Below, piece after piece: positions 26,960 through 37,393 of a stretch of DNA of 64,000 nt. The DNA is from Acinetobacter pittii ANC 4050 (GTDB lineage: Bacteria; Pseudomonadota; Gammaproteobacteria; Pseudomonadales; Moraxellaceae): NCBI RefSeq assembly GCF_000399685.1, contig NZ_KB976987.1, forward strand, positions 62,001 to 126,000, written 5' to 3'. A model generated the notes under the pieces. It ran no database searches and was not told the origin of the DNA. It worked only from the letters and a program-made list of their open reading frames with translations. Numbering within the stretch: the stretch's first letter is position 1; each line of letters begins with the position of its first letter. The position numbers were made by a program, and so were the translations under genes.

Positions 26960-27892
26960 ATGAGTATTTTAGTTATCGCTGACCACAACAACCAAGTACT
27001 TAACGGTGCTACTTTAAACGTTGTTGCTGCAGCACAAAAAATCGGTGGTGATATTACTGTATTAGTTGCTGGTTCTGGTGCTCAAGCAGTTGCTGATGCT
27101 GCTGCTAAAGTTGCTGGTGTAAGCAAAGTTTTACTTGCTGACAACGCTGCTTATGCAAACCAATTAGCTGAAAACGTAGCTGGCTTAGTTGCTGACTTGG
27201 CTAAAGGTTACAAATACGTATTAGCTGCTTCTACAACAACTGGTAAGAACATTCTTCCACGTGTTGCTGCTCTTCTTGATGTGAGCATGATCACAGATAT
27301 TATTTCTGTTGAATCTGCAAACACATTCAAGCGTCCTATCTACGCTGGTAACGCGATTGCAACTGTTCAATCTGACGAAGCAATCATTGTTGGTACTGTT
27401 CGTGGTACAGCATTTGATCCAGTTGCTGCGGAAGGTGGTTCAGCTGCGGTTGAAACAGTTGGCGAAGTAAAAGATGCAGGTATTTCTAACTTCGTATCTG
27501 AAGAAATCGTTAAACTTGACCGTCCAGAATTAACTGCAGCGCGCATCGTAGTTTCTGGTGGTCGTGGTGTAGGTTCTGGTGAGAACTACCATAAAGTACT
27601 TGATCCATTAGCTGACAAGCTTGGTGCAGCACAAGGTGCTTCACGTGCAGCAGTTGATGCGGGCTTTGTACCTAACGACTTCCAAGTGGGTCAAACTGGT
27701 AAAATCGTTGCGCCTGAGCTTTACGTTGCTGTAGGTATCTCTGGTGCGATCCAGCATTTAGCTGGTATGAAAGATTCTAAAGTTATTGTTGCAATCAACA
27801 AAGACGAAGAAGCGCCAATCAACAGTGTTGCTGACTACTGGTTAGTTGGTGATTTGAACACTGTAGTACCTGAATTGGTATCTAAACTTTAA
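26960..27892 (+). CDS. etfA: Electron transfer flavoprotein alpha subunit
   Basis: 310 aa. Binds the FAD of the ETF heterodimer. The C-terminal FAD domain carries [55 protein letters not shown] and [17 protein letters not shown] strong GGAAGGA site lies before the start. Codon use is even and highly biased, as expected for an abundant protein. Confidence 0.97.
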   Translation: MSILVIADHNNQVLNGATLNVVAAAQKIGGDITVLVAGSGAQAVADAAAKVAGVSKVLLADNAAYANQLAENVAGLVADLAKGYKYVLAASTTTGKNILPRVAALLDVSMITDIISVESANTFKRPIYAGNAIATVQSDEAIIVGTVRGTAFDPVAAEGGSAAVETVGEVKDAGISNFVSEEIVKLDRPELTAARIVVSGGRGVGSGENYHKVLDPLADKLGAAQGASRAAVDAGFVPNDFQVGQTGKIVAPELYVAVGISGAIQHLAGMKDSKVIVAINKDEEAPINSVADYWLVGDLNTVVPELVSKL

Positions 27893-27911
27893 TCTTTATC
27901 GATTAAAGTTA

Positions 27912-27943
27912 AAAGACCCTTAGTTTTTACTAGGGGTTTTTTT
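27912..27943 (+). terminator. Rho-independent terminator of etfBA
   Basis: ACCCTTAG pairs with CTAGGGGT (one G-T) and is followed by seven T. Confidence 0.88.
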
Positions 27944-28258
27944 ATTGTGGGTAGTGTCCTGAAATGTATAAGTGAGACTTTTAGCTCATTTGAGGTTTGA
28001 TTTTTATAGAATAAAAATCACATAGTTTTACGAAGATGAGAAGATGCTCGTTATATCGATATGATAAGAATAATATGCAATTAAATTATACAAATATCAC
28101 TAGATTGGCGGTGTAGATTCCGCACATTACAAAGTGCTTTTATGCTATAGTATACAGCTATATTTTTTTCGATTTTAGTTCAGTTTCCGGAACTAAATTT
28201 TTTGCAAGATCAAGACATATAAGCAGATGGAAATTTCTATCTGTAAGAAGGAGTATGC
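27944..28258. promoter_or_regulatory. gyrA promoter/leader region with inverted repeat
   Basis: About 315 bases. A TATAGTATACA segment at 28146-28156 is a plausible -10 region, without a convincing -35. Downstream, TTTAGTTC (28174-28181) and GAACTAAA (28190-28197) form a perfect 8-bp inverted repeat about 60 bases before gyrA, likely in the mRNA leader. The ribosome site AAGGAG is at about 28249-28254. Confidence 0.45.
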
Positions 28259-30973
28259 ATGAGCGTATCGGAAATCCGACCGATTGCCATTGAGGACGAA
28301 CTCAAGCATTCATATTTAGATTACGCGATGAGTGTAATCGTATCTCGTGCATTGCCGGATGTGAGAGACGGTCTTAAACCTGTTCACCGTCGTGTGCTAT
28401 ATGCCATGCACGAATTGGGCAATGACTATAACAAAGCCTACAAGAAATCTGCACGTGTTGTTGGGGACGTAATCGGTAAATATCACCCTCATGGTGACTC
28501 AGCTGTTTATGAAACCATTGTACGTATGGCTCAGGACTTTAGCTTACGTTATTTATTGGTAGATGGTCAGGGTAACTTCGGTTCGATTGATGGTGATAGT
28601 GCAGCTGCGATGCGTTATACCGAAGTCCGTATGACTAAGCTTGCACACGAGCTTCTTGCAGATCTAGAAAAAGACACGGTTGATTGGGAAGACAACTACG
28701 ACGGTTCTGAGCGTATTCCTCAGGTACTTCCGACACGTGTTCCAAACTTGTTAATTAATGGTGCTGCTGGTATTGCCGTAGGTATGGCAACCAACATGGC
28801 ACCACACAACATGACAGAAGTTGTGAATGCATGTTTGGCCTATGCTGACAATCCGAATATCTCTATTGAAGGATTGATGGAATACATTACTGGTCCTGAC
28901 TTCCCTACAGGCGGTATTATTTACGGTAAATCAGGCATTGTTGATGCCTACCGTACGGGTAAAGGTCGTTTACACATTCGTGGTAAGTACCATTTCGAAG
29001 AAGATGAAAAGACAGGTCGTACAACCATCGTCTTTACTGAAATTCCATATCAAGTAAACAAAGCAAGAGTTATTGAACGTATTGCCGAGTTAGTGAAAGA
29101 GAAAAAACTTGAAGGTATTTCAGAACTTCGTGATGAATCTGACAAAGAAGGTATGCGTATTGCAATTGACTTAAAGCGTGGCGAAAACGCTGAAGTGGTT
29201 GTAAATAACTTATTCCTAAATACCCAGCTTGAAAACTCATTCAGCATCAACATGGTTTGTCTAGACAATGGACAACCAAAATTGATGAATCTGAAAGATA
29301 TTATTGCGGCATTTATTCGTCACCGCCAAGAAGTTGTGACACGCCGTACTATGTTCGAACTGCGTAAAGCACGTGAACGTGGTCATATCTTAGAAGGCTT
29401 GACAGTTGCTTTAGCCAATATCGATGAAATTATTGAAACCATCAAAACTTCTGCTAACCCTGCTGAAGCGCGTGAGCGTTTGCTTGCTGGTGAGTGGGCT
29501 GGTGGTGGTGTTGTTTCATTACTTGAAAAAGCGGGTGCTATTTCTGTTCGTCCAGATGAAATCGAAGGTGAAAACCCAGATCGTCCATTTGGTTTAACTG
29601 AGTCGATTTACCGCTTATCGCCAACACAAGTAGGTGCAATTTTAGAATTACGCTTACATCGCTTAACTGGTCTTGAACAAGACAAATTACATGCAGAATA
29701 TACTGAAATTTTAGGTCAAATTGCTGAACTTACGGCAATTTTGAATGATTTCAATTTATTGATGGCTGTAATTCGTGAAGAGTTAGCACTTGTACTACAA
29801 CAGTATGGTGATGGACGTCGCACTGAAATTATTGAATCACGTATTGATTTTAGCCGTGAAGATTTAATTCCTGAAGAGCAAGTTGTATTAACAGTTTCAC
29901 AAACAGGTTATGCAAAAACTCAACCACTTTCAGACTATCAGGCTCAGCGCCGTGGTGGACGTGGTAAGTCTGCAACCTCAATGAAAGATGATGACTTTAT
30001 TCAACATCTCATTGTGGCTTCAAACCATGCGACTGTGCTTTGCTTTACCAATGTAGGTAAAGTATATCGTCTTCGCGTGTTTGAAGTGCCTCAAGCATCA
30101 CGTGGTGCCAAAGGCCGTCCAATTGTGAACTTGTTACCTTTAGATGCGAATGAAACAGTAACAGCTATCTTGCCGTTAACTGAGTTCCCGGAAAACCATT
30201 ATGTATTTATGGCGACTGCGTCAGGTACGGTTAAACGTGTTGATTTAGAGCAATTCGCTAACATCCGTTCAAATGGTTTACGCGCAATTGAACTCAATGA
30301 AGAAGATACCTTAATTGGTGTTGCGATTACTGATGGTAATCAGCAAATCATGTTGTTCTCGAACGAAGGTAAGGCAATTCGTTTTGCTGAGACCGATGTG
30401 CGTGCAATGGGTCGTACCGCGAAAGGTGTTCGTGGTATGCGTGTAAGCTTTGCAAGCAGTATCTTAAGCGAAGAAGATGCGGAAGTTGAAAATGATGATT
30501 CTGATGATAGTGAAGATTCAGCAGATTTAAATCTAGTAAGCCGTATCGTATCGCTTGTAGTTGTACCTGAGACAGGTGAAGTACTGTGTGCAAGTGCCAA
30601 CGGTTATGGTAAGCGTACTCCTGTAAATGACTTCCCAACCAAGAAACGTGGTGGTAAGGGTGTCATTGCGATTAAGACAAGCGAACGTAACGGTGAGCTT
30701 GTTGGTGCAGTTTCTATTGATGAAACCAAAGAGTTGTTACTTATTTCTGACGGCGGTACATTAGTTCGTACTCGCGCAGCAGAAGTTGCAATGACTGGTC
30801 GTAATGCACAAGGTGTACGTCTGATTCGTTTAAGCGAAGAAGAAACTCTAGTGGGCGTTGTGTCTATTGAAGCTGTTGAAGATGAAGAAGAGTTTCTCGA
30901 AGGAGAAGTTGATACTTCAGATGTAGATGGTGAAGATGCAGTTTCTACGAATGACGATGTGTCAGAAGAGTAA
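28259..30973 (+). CDS. gyrA: DNA gyrase subunit A
   Basis: 904 aa. The breakage-reunion subunit of gyrase, introducing negative supercoils with GyrB. The catalytic Tyr lies in [12 protein letters not shown]. The quinolone-resistance region reads [17 protein letters not shown], with Ser81 and Glu85 (E. coli positions 83 and 87), i.e. the susceptible form at both. The C-terminal beta-pinwheel has the GyrA box QRRGGRGK. Odd features are an acidic Asp/Ser/Glu insert at about residues 738-760 inside the pinwheel and an acidic tail ([20 protein letters not shown]). Strong AAGGAG ribosome site. Confidence 0.98.
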   Translation: MSVSEIRPIAIEDELKHSYLDYAMSVIVSRALPDVRDGLKPVHRRVLYAMHELGNDYNKAYKKSARVVGDVIGKYHPHGDSAVYETIVRMAQDFSLRYLLVDGQGNFGSIDGDSAAAMRYTEVRMTKLAHELLADLEKDTVDWEDNYDGSERIPQVLPTRVPNLLINGAAGIAVGMATNMAPHNMTEVVNACLAYADNPNISIEGLMEYITGPDFPTGGIIYGKSGIVDAYRTGKGRLHIRGKYHFEEDEKTGRTTIVFTEIPYQVNKARVIERIAELVKEKKLEGISELRDESDKEGMRIAIDLKRGENAEVVVNNLFLNTQLENSFSINMVCLDNGQPKLMNLKDIIAAFIRHRQEVVTRRTMFELRKARERGHILEGLTVALANIDEIIETIKTSANPAEARERLLAGEWAGGGVVSLLEKAGAISVRPDEIEGENPDRPFGLTESIYRLSPTQVGAILELRLHRLTGLEQDKLHAEYTEILGQIAELTAILNDFNLLMAVIREELALVLQQYGDGRRTEIIESRIDFSREDLIPEEQVVLTVSQTGYAKTQPLSDYQAQRRGGRGKSATSMKDDDFIQHLIVASNHATVLCFTNVGKVYRLRVFEVPQASRGAKGRPIVNLLPLDANETVTAILPLTEFPENHYVFMATASGTVKRVDLEQFANIRSNGLRAIELNEEDTLIGVAITDGNQQIMLFSNEGKAIRFAETDVRAMGRTAKGVRGMRVSFASSILSEEDAEVENDDSDDSEDSADLNLVSRIVSLVVVPETGEVLCASANGYGKRTPVNDFPTKKRGGKGVIAIKTSERNGELVGAVSIDETKELLLISDGGTLVRTRAAEVAMTGRNAQGVRLIRLSEEETLVGVVSIEAVEDEEEFLEGEVDTSDVDGEDAVSTNDDVSEE

Positions 30974-30986
30974 GTAGAAATTAAAT

Positions 30987-31015
30987 AAAAAAGGAAGCGT
31001 AAGCTTCCTTTTTTT
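30987..31015. terminator. Bidirectional terminator between gyrA and the export operon
   Basis: AAAAAAGGAAGC and GCTTCCTTTTTT pair around a GTAA tetraloop; symmetric A/T tracts suit both convergent units. Confidence 0.92.
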
Positions 31016-31018
31016 ATT

Positions 31019-32116
31019 TTATAAAGACGTTTTTTTAACAATCCGATAATAGGCTAAGCTTCCCAATAATAATCCAATGGTTCCAAGAAAAATCAGTTTC
31101 GGTACAACTGTCGCTAAGGGAACACCCATCTGGTTAAGTTGCACAAACATTTGTACCGCATGTGTGGAAGGTAAACACCACGCCAACCATTGTAACCATT
31201 CAGGCATTGCTTGATGAGGCCAAGCTGCTCCAGTGAGTAAGAATAAAGGTACTGAACTAAACACAATAATATGTCCGGCACGCTCTGGCATATCTAAAAG
31301 TGAGCCGATCAACATACCTAGTCCAATCACACAACTAATAAAAATTGGAACAGCAATGAGTAGACCAATAAAATTTCCACCGTGTGGATAGTCATTGAAC
31401 CACAAGGTAAAACCAAAAAGATAAAAACTGCTTAAACAACCAATGGTCAATATACTTGCGAAAATTCCAGCAAAGCGAACAGTTGTAATTTTTTGATTTT
31501 GTTCACGGTAACTTGCAATTAGCATTGCTAAACCGAGCACAATCGTTTGATGAATAATTAACGATGCCACAGCCGGAAAAATATAACTTCCATATCCTGA
31601 AAGCGGATTAAATAGCGGCATTTGATGAATAGAAAGCGCTGGCTGGAAATGCGTGCGTTGTCCGAATTTTTCAATATATTCTTTTAATGTAGCTTCAATC
31701 GATGTAGCAAGACCTAAGCCAATTTCTTTAGTTTTTAAAAAGTTGGTTGTACTTAAGTATAAGCCAATTCCACCAGTTTCACCTCGGCGTAAGCTTTGAG
31801 TTAAGTTGTTTGGTAAAAGTAAAATACCATCAGCTTTTTGCTCACGTACCATTTGTTCAGCTTGTAAAAAATTGCTTGTAACGGTCACAATATGAACATG
31901 CGGGCTATTTGCACTTTGGCCGATTAATTGAGAAGTTAAGAGGCTTTGCTCTTCATCAACAATCACAATAGGAATAGATTCTGCACGCTCAGCTTTATAG
32001 GCAGTAGGATAAAAAAAGCTATAAAGAATGACCGATAAAATCAGAGTCGTGAAAACTGAGCTATTACTTACAATATCTTTAAATGTTTGCCCATACGCCT
32101 TTAAGAATTCTTTCAT
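31019..32116 (-). CDS. ABC-2 type transporter permease (YhhJ-like)
   Basis: 365 aa. A single N-terminal membrane helix (SVFTTLILSVILYSFFYPTAY), a ~150-residue periplasmic domain and five or six C-terminal helices: the ABC-2 membrane-3 layout of YhhJ/YhgE-type proteins. No ATP-binding motifs. Overlaps the preceding permease gene by 4 bases. Last gene of a four-gene operon with a TolC-like channel and HlyD adaptor, so it should help move a compound or protein out of the cell. Cargo unknown. Confidence 0.87.
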   Translation of the reverse strand: MKEFLKAYGQTFKDIVSNSSVFTTLILSVILYSFFYPTAYKAERAESIPIVIVDEEQSLLTSQLIGQSANSPHVHIVTVTSNFLQAEQMVREQKADGILLLPNNLTQSLRRGETGGIGLYLSTTNFLKTKEIGLGLATSIEATLKEYIEKFGQRTHFQPALSIHQMPLFNPLSGYGSYIFPAVASLIIHQTIVLGLAMLIASYREQNQKITTVRFAGIFASILTIGCLSSFYLFGFTLWFNDYPHGGNFIGLLIAVPIFISCVIGLGMLIGSLLDMPERAGHIIVFSSVPLFLLTGAAWPHQAMPEWLQWLAWCLPSTHAVQMFVQLNQMGVPLATVVPKLIFLGTIGLLLGSLAYYRIVKKTSL

Positions 32117-33243
32117 TGTGTTGCCCCCTGAACTAATTTTTTAAGTAATAGACAACTTAAAAAGAAATAAATCAGGCAATAACCCAAGAGTATTAAAAAA
32201 GGAATCATGGAAATGAAAACTGGACTGCCGATAACCCATTGTTCGGTTTGCAATTTGGCATAAGGGGTATAAGGAATAATGAGTGACCAAAACTTAGTAA
32301 AAATAGGGGCATTATTCAAAGGTAGCGTAACACCTGCAAAACTTAAAGAAGACCCACCATAGACTGCAATAAAGCCGAAAGTTTTACTTAGATTTTTGGT
32401 TGCAAGAATGACCGTGCTGCTAATCAAAGCATAAGCAAAATAAAGTAGGAACTGTGCGCATAGCAATAGACTAAGAGAACTTGCTACGAACCAGCCACGG
32501 ATTTCAATTAGCCAGAACATCCATAGCCATGTCCACGCACAAAATATAAGGCTATAAAGCAGATTTTTAGCCAATAAGCCTTGAACAAAACTTTCTCGGT
32601 TTACCCATGTTGTTAACGTGCCACGTTTCAGTTCTTGTCCAATAGCAAAGGCAACACAACAACATAACAATAAGTGCAATACCGCTGGAACCATGAAAGG
32701 TTCTAAATAAAATTCATAACTCATGCTTGGGTTGTAAAGCGTTGAGATTTTGACATGAGCGGTAGGTACATCTAAATAGGGAATACTATTTGCAAGATAA
32801 CTTTGACCTGCATAATCTGCTAAAGCATTGAGCGTACTGACTAGCATTGCAGAGGAAATCGTGTTCCCGACACTAAAAAAAGACTGGTTAAATGCAATGC
32901 TGATTTGAGCATCTTGAGCTTTTACAAATCGTTTTTCAGCGCCGTCTGGAATGAAAACATAACCCCATATTTTAGTTTCATTAAGTAATTGTTCAGCCTC
33001 AGTAGAGCTTGCCGTAATTGTCTTAATATCTACCGTATGATTTAAAGAAAGATATTTTTCAATATTACGGCTGAGTTCACTTTGGTCCTGATCAATAATT
33101 GCAATTGGTAAATGTTCAGCTTTACCTGCGTAAAACATGCTGCTAAACATAAAAATGATAAAAGCAGGGATAAGTGTCACCATACACAAATCCCATTTAT
33201 TGCTTCTTAGATAGTTTAGTTCACGTAATATACTGGCAAACAT
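32113..33243 (-). CDS. ABC-2 type transporter permease
   Basis: 376 aa with the same architecture as its downstream neighbour: helix near residues 20-40 (LCMVTLIPAFIIFMFSSMFY), large periplasmic domain with IAIIDQDQSELSRNI, and C-terminal helices. The two permeases probably form a heterodimer. Three bases separate it from the HlyD gene upstream and its end overlaps the next permease by 4, indicating coupled translation. No nucleotide-binding domain is fused. Confidence 0.87.
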   Translation of the reverse strand: MFASILRELNYLRSNKWDLCMVTLIPAFIIFMFSSMFYAGKAEHLPIAIIDQDQSELSRNIEKYLSLNHTVDIKTITASSTEAEQLLNETKIWGYVFIPDGAEKRFVKAQDAQISIAFNQSFFSVGNTISSAMLVSTLNALADYAGQSYLANSIPYLDVPTAHVKISTLYNPSMSYEFYLEPFMVPAVLHLLLCCCVAFAIGQELKRGTLTTWVNRESFVQGLLAKNLLYSLIFCAWTWLWMFWLIEIRGWFVASSLSLLLCAQFLLYFAYALISSTVILATKNLSKTFGFIAVYGGSSLSFAGVTLPLNNAPIFTKFWSLIIPYTPYAKLQTEQWVIGSPVFISMIPFLILLGYCLIYFFLSCLLLKKLVQGATQ

Positions 33244-33246
33244 GCT

Positions 33247-34368
33247 TTATTTTTCTTCTTTAATTTTAAATAGAACGCTCATTCCAACCTTTAAATCTTT
33301 GACAGGACTTTCAGGCACCAAATGTAATTTGAAGCTACGAATATCATAGCCTCCGGTTTGGCGAGTCGTTTTTATGGTGGCAAATTCACCTTCAGCATCA
33401 ATATTCTTAATTTTAAAATTTACCTTCTGATTAAGAGCCGGAATGAATCCTTCAAGGGTTTTGTTTTTATAAACAGAGGCATATTGATTTTCACCGACGT
33501 TTAAACTTACCCACAAATCATCATCTTCTAAAATGCTGACAACAGGTACACCCATAGCGACTAATTCAGAAGGCTTACCGTAAGTTTTTGAAACTGTGCC
33601 CGAAATCGGAGAGAGTAAGCGTGTCTCTTCCTCTAAAGCTTTTGCTTCAGCTACCGCAGCTTTTGCAATTTCAACCTGTGCATCTGCTGTAGATTTTTGC
33701 TGGCTGGTGCTTCCACGTTTTGCACGAGCATATTGTTGATAAGAGGCTTCACTTAATTCTTGAGCAGAGGTCTGTGCTGCGAGCATTTCATCTCGTCTTT
33801 GACGCGAAATTACCCCTTGTCTATATAAATTTTCCCCACGTTGGTAAGTGGTTTTTGCAAGATTTGCTTGCGCTTTGGTGCTTTGCCAGTTGGCATAAAG
33901 GGTATCGATATTTTCTTGTTGAGAACCGCGATCTACCGTAGATTGAAATGCTAAAGCTGATTGTAAGGTAGCCAAGGCTTGTTGCTTTTTAGCTTCTATT
34001 TCAGGGCTAACCAAACGAACAAGTGGCTGACCTTTGGAAATTTTCTGGCCTTCTTGTACATAAATTTCTTCAATACGACTCGGAACTTTTGTACTTACGT
34101 GGATAGTTTCAGCTTCAACACGGCCTTGTAGTTCAATAGGTTTCGGCTGATAGCTTTTCCACAAACCAAAAATAATTAAACCTAATAAGGCAATGATGAT
34201 AAGGCCAATAATCAGTTTGATTTTAGAATTTTTAGGAGGATTGGCGTCATTTTTATTTGTGCTTGTTTCTTGCTGATTACTAGCTTGATCATGTTTTGGA
34301 GCTTGGCTGTTTTCTGCCGTATTCGCAGCAGGAGAATCTTGTTCTGAATGAGCTGAGTCTTGATTCAT
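33247..34368 (-). CDS. HlyD-family periplasmic adaptor
   Basis: 373 aa. Unusual hydrophilic N-terminal extension of ~48 residues rich in Gln, Asn, Ser and Asp, presumably cytoplasmic. A single membrane helix (LIIGLIIIALLGLIIFGLW) follows, then a barrel-sandwich domain (VSTKVPSRIEEIYVQEGQKISKGQPLVRL), a coiled coil (about residues 125-250) and the second lipoyl half (LLSPISGTVSKTYGKPSELV). It bridges the inner-membrane permeases to the TolC-like channel encoded next to it. Confidence 0.92.
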   Translation of the reverse strand: MNQDSAHSEQDSPAANTAENSQAPKHDQASNQQETSTNKNDANPPKNSKIKLIIGLIIIALLGLIIFGLWKSYQPKPIELQGRVEAETIHVSTKVPSRIEEIYVQEGQKISKGQPLVRLVSPEIEAKKQQALATLQSALAFQSTVDRGSQQENIDTLYANWQSTKAQANLAKTTYQRGENLYRQGVISRQRRDEMLAAQTSAQELSEASYQQYARAKRGSTSQQKSTADAQVEIAKAAVAEAKALEEETRLLSPISGTVSKTYGKPSELVAMGVPVVSILEDDDLWVSLNVGENQYASVYKNKTLEGFIPALNQKVNFKIKNIDAEGEFATIKTTRQTGGYDIRSFKLHLVPESPVKDLKVGMSVLFKIKEEK

Positions 34369-34380
34369 TTTATACTCCCC

Positions 34381-35925
34381 TTAACGAATATAGTCGGTAT
34401 GTGGTTGATTAACGTAAGCTTTAAACTGGTCAATTGAGCCATGACTTTGCAGTAAAGTTGCAAGTGACATGACATATTTATAAGCATTTAAAGCCATTTC
34501 AGTTTTTAACGCACTTAATGCATTTTGCGCATCAATCACTTGGGTTGCTGTGCCCATTCCTTCGCGGAAAGAAAGTTCTTGAATACGTAGGTTTTCTTGA
34601 GCAGCATTTACGTTTCTTTGTAAAAGCTGATGACTTTGCTGAGCAGAGTTAAGCTCGTTATATGATTTATTCAAAAGAGCTTCGATCTCTTGTTTGGTTC
34701 GTTCAGTCATGAGTTCAGAAGCGTAACGCTTTAATTCGGCGGCATGAATATTCTTATTTTTGTCTACACCAGAAAATAGATTGTATTTTGCCATTACACC
34801 CACAATCCAGTTTTCATTTTCATCAAGCGCATATTCTCCAAAGGCAAAAAGACTTGGTTTTTTTGCAGCTTGTTGAGCTTGAATATTTACATTAGCCAGC
34901 TGAGTATCCATTTGCATTTTTTGTACTAAGCTAGATTTTTGCGAATAACTGGTTAAAAGTGATTCTAGAGTTTGGCTTGGTGTATTGTTTACAAATAATG
35001 GGGTACTTAAATCCACATTATTTTGTTGATGTAAAAGGTTATTAAGGCTAAAACGACTGGCATTTAAGTTGGCTTGAGCATTTTGTAAAGTACGTTCCGC
35101 ATTATTACGCGCTACTTCAAACTGCATGCGTTGCCCTTTGCTAATAAACCCTTGTTGCTCGAGCTTTAGGGCATTGCTGTAATGTTTTTGCATCGCATTA
35201 AAGTTAAATAGGCTACTTGCGACCAATTGCTGTTGTAATTGAACATTGAAGTAACTTTGTACAACTTCGAATCGCTGTATATCTTGTTGTTGTTGGCTTG
35301 AAAGTTCCGAACGCTGCGCTTGGATATTTGCTATTTTTTTAGCACTACTGGTTAAGCCGCCTGTATAAAGTGGCATAACAACTGAAATAGAAGGGCGTAC
35401 AACCTGATCTTCAATAGTTAGATTTGCATAATTTGGAAAACGATTTACACCATCATGGATAGTTTGGTTTGCGCCTTCCTGAACTTGCCCCAGCACATCT
35501 GATGGAATGACATTGTTCCACTGTGAAAGTTTATCATTTAGCCCTTGGCTTAAATCATTCTCAAGTTTTTGTTTAAAAGAGCCCAGAGGTACATCTGTTT
35601 CACTGTGAAAAGCATATGCTCTGACATTTAAATCAACTCGAGGTAATCCGAGGCCCTTGACTGCCTCAGCTTCTAATTGAGATGCTTGCTGTAATGCTTG
35701 ATTGGCTTGAGTACTATACGAACTTTTCAAAGCTTGTTGTTCTGCTTCGGCATAACTTAAACTTTCGGCATATAAATGATTAGTAAAAAAAAGACCTAAA
35801 GCCAAAGCAAGATGTTTTGGTTTAAATGGAAAGGGAAAAATAGACTGTCTATATCGATGTGCTGGCATTTTAAATAACAATTTTTGGCATCCCTTATAGT
35901 TTAAATTTCTTGTTATTAAATTCAA
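34381..35925 (-). CDS. TolC-family outer membrane efflux protein
   Basis: 514 aa from a TTG at 35925; an ATG at 35868 (MPAHRYRQ) gives 495 aa and places the signal peptide (HLALALGLFFTNHLYA) nearer the start, so it is the likelier start. The mature part is two TolC repeats of helical hairpins and strands, with PSISVVMPLYTGGLTSSAK and SFREGMGTATQVIDAQNALSALK. First gene of the export operon; forms the outer-membrane exit duct. An OMP lipobox is not seen, so it is unlike OprM-type lipoproteins. Confidence 0.9.
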   Translation of the reverse strand: MNLITRNLNYKGCQKLLFKMPAHRYRQSIFPFPFKPKHLALALGLFFTNHLYAESLSYAEAEQQALKSSYSTQANQALQQASQLEAEAVKGLGLPRVDLNVRAYAFHSETDVPLGSFKQKLENDLSQGLNDKLSQWNNVIPSDVLGQVQEGANQTIHDGVNRFPNYANLTIEDQVVRPSISVVMPLYTGGLTSSAKKIANIQAQRSELSSQQQQDIQRFEVVQSYFNVQLQQQLVASSLFNFNAMQKHYSNALKLEQQGFISKGQRMQFEVARNNAERTLQNAQANLNASRFSLNNLLHQQNNVDLSTPLFVNNTPSQTLESLLTSYSQKSSLVQKMQMDTQLANVNIQAQQAAKKPSLFAFGEYALDENENWIVGVMAKYNLFSGVDKNKNIHAAELKRYASELMTERTKQEIEALLNKSYNELNSAQQSHQLLQRNVNAAQENLRIQELSFREGMGTATQVIDAQNALSALKTEMALNAYKYVMSLATLLQSHGSIDQFKAYVNQPHTDYIR

Positions 35926-36253
35926 TTATCATCTTGTTTATTATACATTTGTATAAAAACATGGCGGTTTTTAGCTCCTTTAATTATTGAATTTACTAAG
36001 CCAATATTTTTGTAATAGCTATCAAGGTATGTGAAATGATAATCACAAGTCAAGTTGATCTTTTTGCTTAAAAATTTTTTAAATGAGGGAAGGTGGTCAT
36101 TTAAGCTAAAGAAATAACTGTCACAATAATTGAAAAAATAAACCTAAATACAGTCCAGCATTGAAATATTTACTTGAGAAGCTGCTGCAAGCTTAAGCAA
36201 TCTGTGGTTAAATGCCATTTTTATTGTGTTTGACTTTATACAAGGGAAAAATC
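35926..36253. other. Divergent intergenic region between the export operon and serC
   Basis: About 328 AT-rich bases carrying promoters in both directions. An A/T palindrome (TTAAAAATTTTTTAA) lies near 36068-36083. No regulator gene or clear operator is present. AAGGG at 36242-36246 is the serC ribosome site. Confidence 0.4.
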
Positions 36254-37333
36254 ATGCGCGCGTACAATTTCTGTGCTGGTCCTGCTGCATTACCTACTGC
36301 CGTTTTAGAAAAAGCTCAACAAGAATTGTTGGATTGGCAAGGTAAAGGTCTATCCATCATGGAAATGAGTCACCGTAGTGCTGACTATGTTGCGGTAGCT
36401 GAAAAAGCTGAGGCAGATTTACGCAAGCTAATGAATATTCCAGAAAACTATAAAGTACTGTTTTTACAAGGCGGTGCATCATTACAGTTTTCTGCGATTC
36501 CTTTAAACCTTTTAGGTAAGAACAGTAAAGCCGACTATATTCATACTGGCATCTGGTCTGAAAAAGCGTTAAAAGAAGCAAAACGTTATGGCGATATTAA
36601 TGTTGTCGAAGCTGGTATTAAAGTAGATGGCAAGTTCGCAATTTCTGAACAAAGCGAATGGAATTTGTCTGATGATGCAGCCTATGTACATTATGCAGAT
36701 AATGAAACGATTGGTGGTTTACAGTTCGCAGGAATTCCTGATGTAAAAGCGCCACTTGTTTGTGATTATTCATCAAGTATTTTATCTGCGCCATTAGATG
36801 TGACCAAGTTTGGTTTGATCTATGCTGGCGCACAAAAAAATATTGGTCCTGCTGGTTTAACAATTGTCATTATTCGTGATGACTTACTTGATCAAGCTAA
36901 ACCGGAAATTCCAAGCATTTTAAAATATGGTGACCAAGCCAAAAATGGTTCTATGGTAAATACACCATCGACTTATGCATGGTACTTGTCTGGTTTAGTA
37001 TTTGAGTGGTTGCTAGAGCAGGGTGGGGTAGATGCGATCCATAAAGTGAACCTTGAAAAAGCTCAATTGCTTTATGGTTATATCGACTCAAGTGATTTCT
37101 ACAATAACCCGATTGCCATTCCAAACCGTTCAATTATGAATGTACCGTTTACTTTGGCAGATGAAGCTTTAGAAAAGCAATTCTTAAAAGAAGCGGAAGC
37201 TAATCACTTGTTGAATTTAGCTGGACACCGTTCTGTAGGTGGTATGCGTGCAAGTATTTATAATGCCGTACCATTAGAAGGTGTACAGGCTTTAATCAAC
37301 TTTATGGATGATTTTGCAAAGCGTAATGGTTAA
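36254..37333 (+). CDS. serC: Phosphoserine aminotransferase
   Basis: 359 aa from the ATG at 36254 (MRAYNFCAGPAALP is the family start; the frame begins at 36212). PLP enzyme making O-phosphoserine for serine synthesis and, in the vitamin B6 pathway, 4-phosphohydroxythreonine. Seen are MSHRS, LFLQGGASLQFSAIPLNL, the PLP Lys in YAGAQKNIGPAGLT and GHRSVGGMRASIYNA. It acts directly after PdxB (15030). Single gene with its own terminator. Confidence 0.97.
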   Translation: MRAYNFCAGPAALPTAVLEKAQQELLDWQGKGLSIMEMSHRSADYVAVAEKAEADLRKLMNIPENYKVLFLQGGASLQFSAIPLNLLGKNSKADYIHTGIWSEKALKEAKRYGDINVVEAGIKVDGKFAISEQSEWNLSDDAAYVHYADNETIGGLQFAGIPDVKAPLVCDYSSSILSAPLDVTKFGLIYAGAQKNIGPAGLTIVIIRDDLLDQAKPEIPSILKYGDQAKNGSMVNTPSTYAWYLSGLVFEWLLEQGGVDAIHKVNLEKAQLLYGYIDSSDFYNNPIAIPNRSIMNVPFTLADEALEKQFLKEAEANHLLNLAGHRSVGGMRASIYNAVPLEGVQALINFMDDFAKRNG

Positions 37334-37346
37334 GCAAAACAAAAAA

Positions 37347-37374
37347 ATAAAGCCCTCAAAATGAGGGCTTTTAT
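37347..37374. terminator. Rho-independent terminator of serC
   Basis: AAAGCCCTCA and TGAGGGCTTT pair around a short A-rich loop, with A and T tracts on the two sides. Confidence 0.9.
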
Positions 37375-37393
37375 TTATTGAATAAGTTATAAA

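Noticed and set aside
30340..31041. Minus-strand Ser-rich frames inside gyrA
   Set aside because: Complement of acidic codons in gyrA; shadows only.
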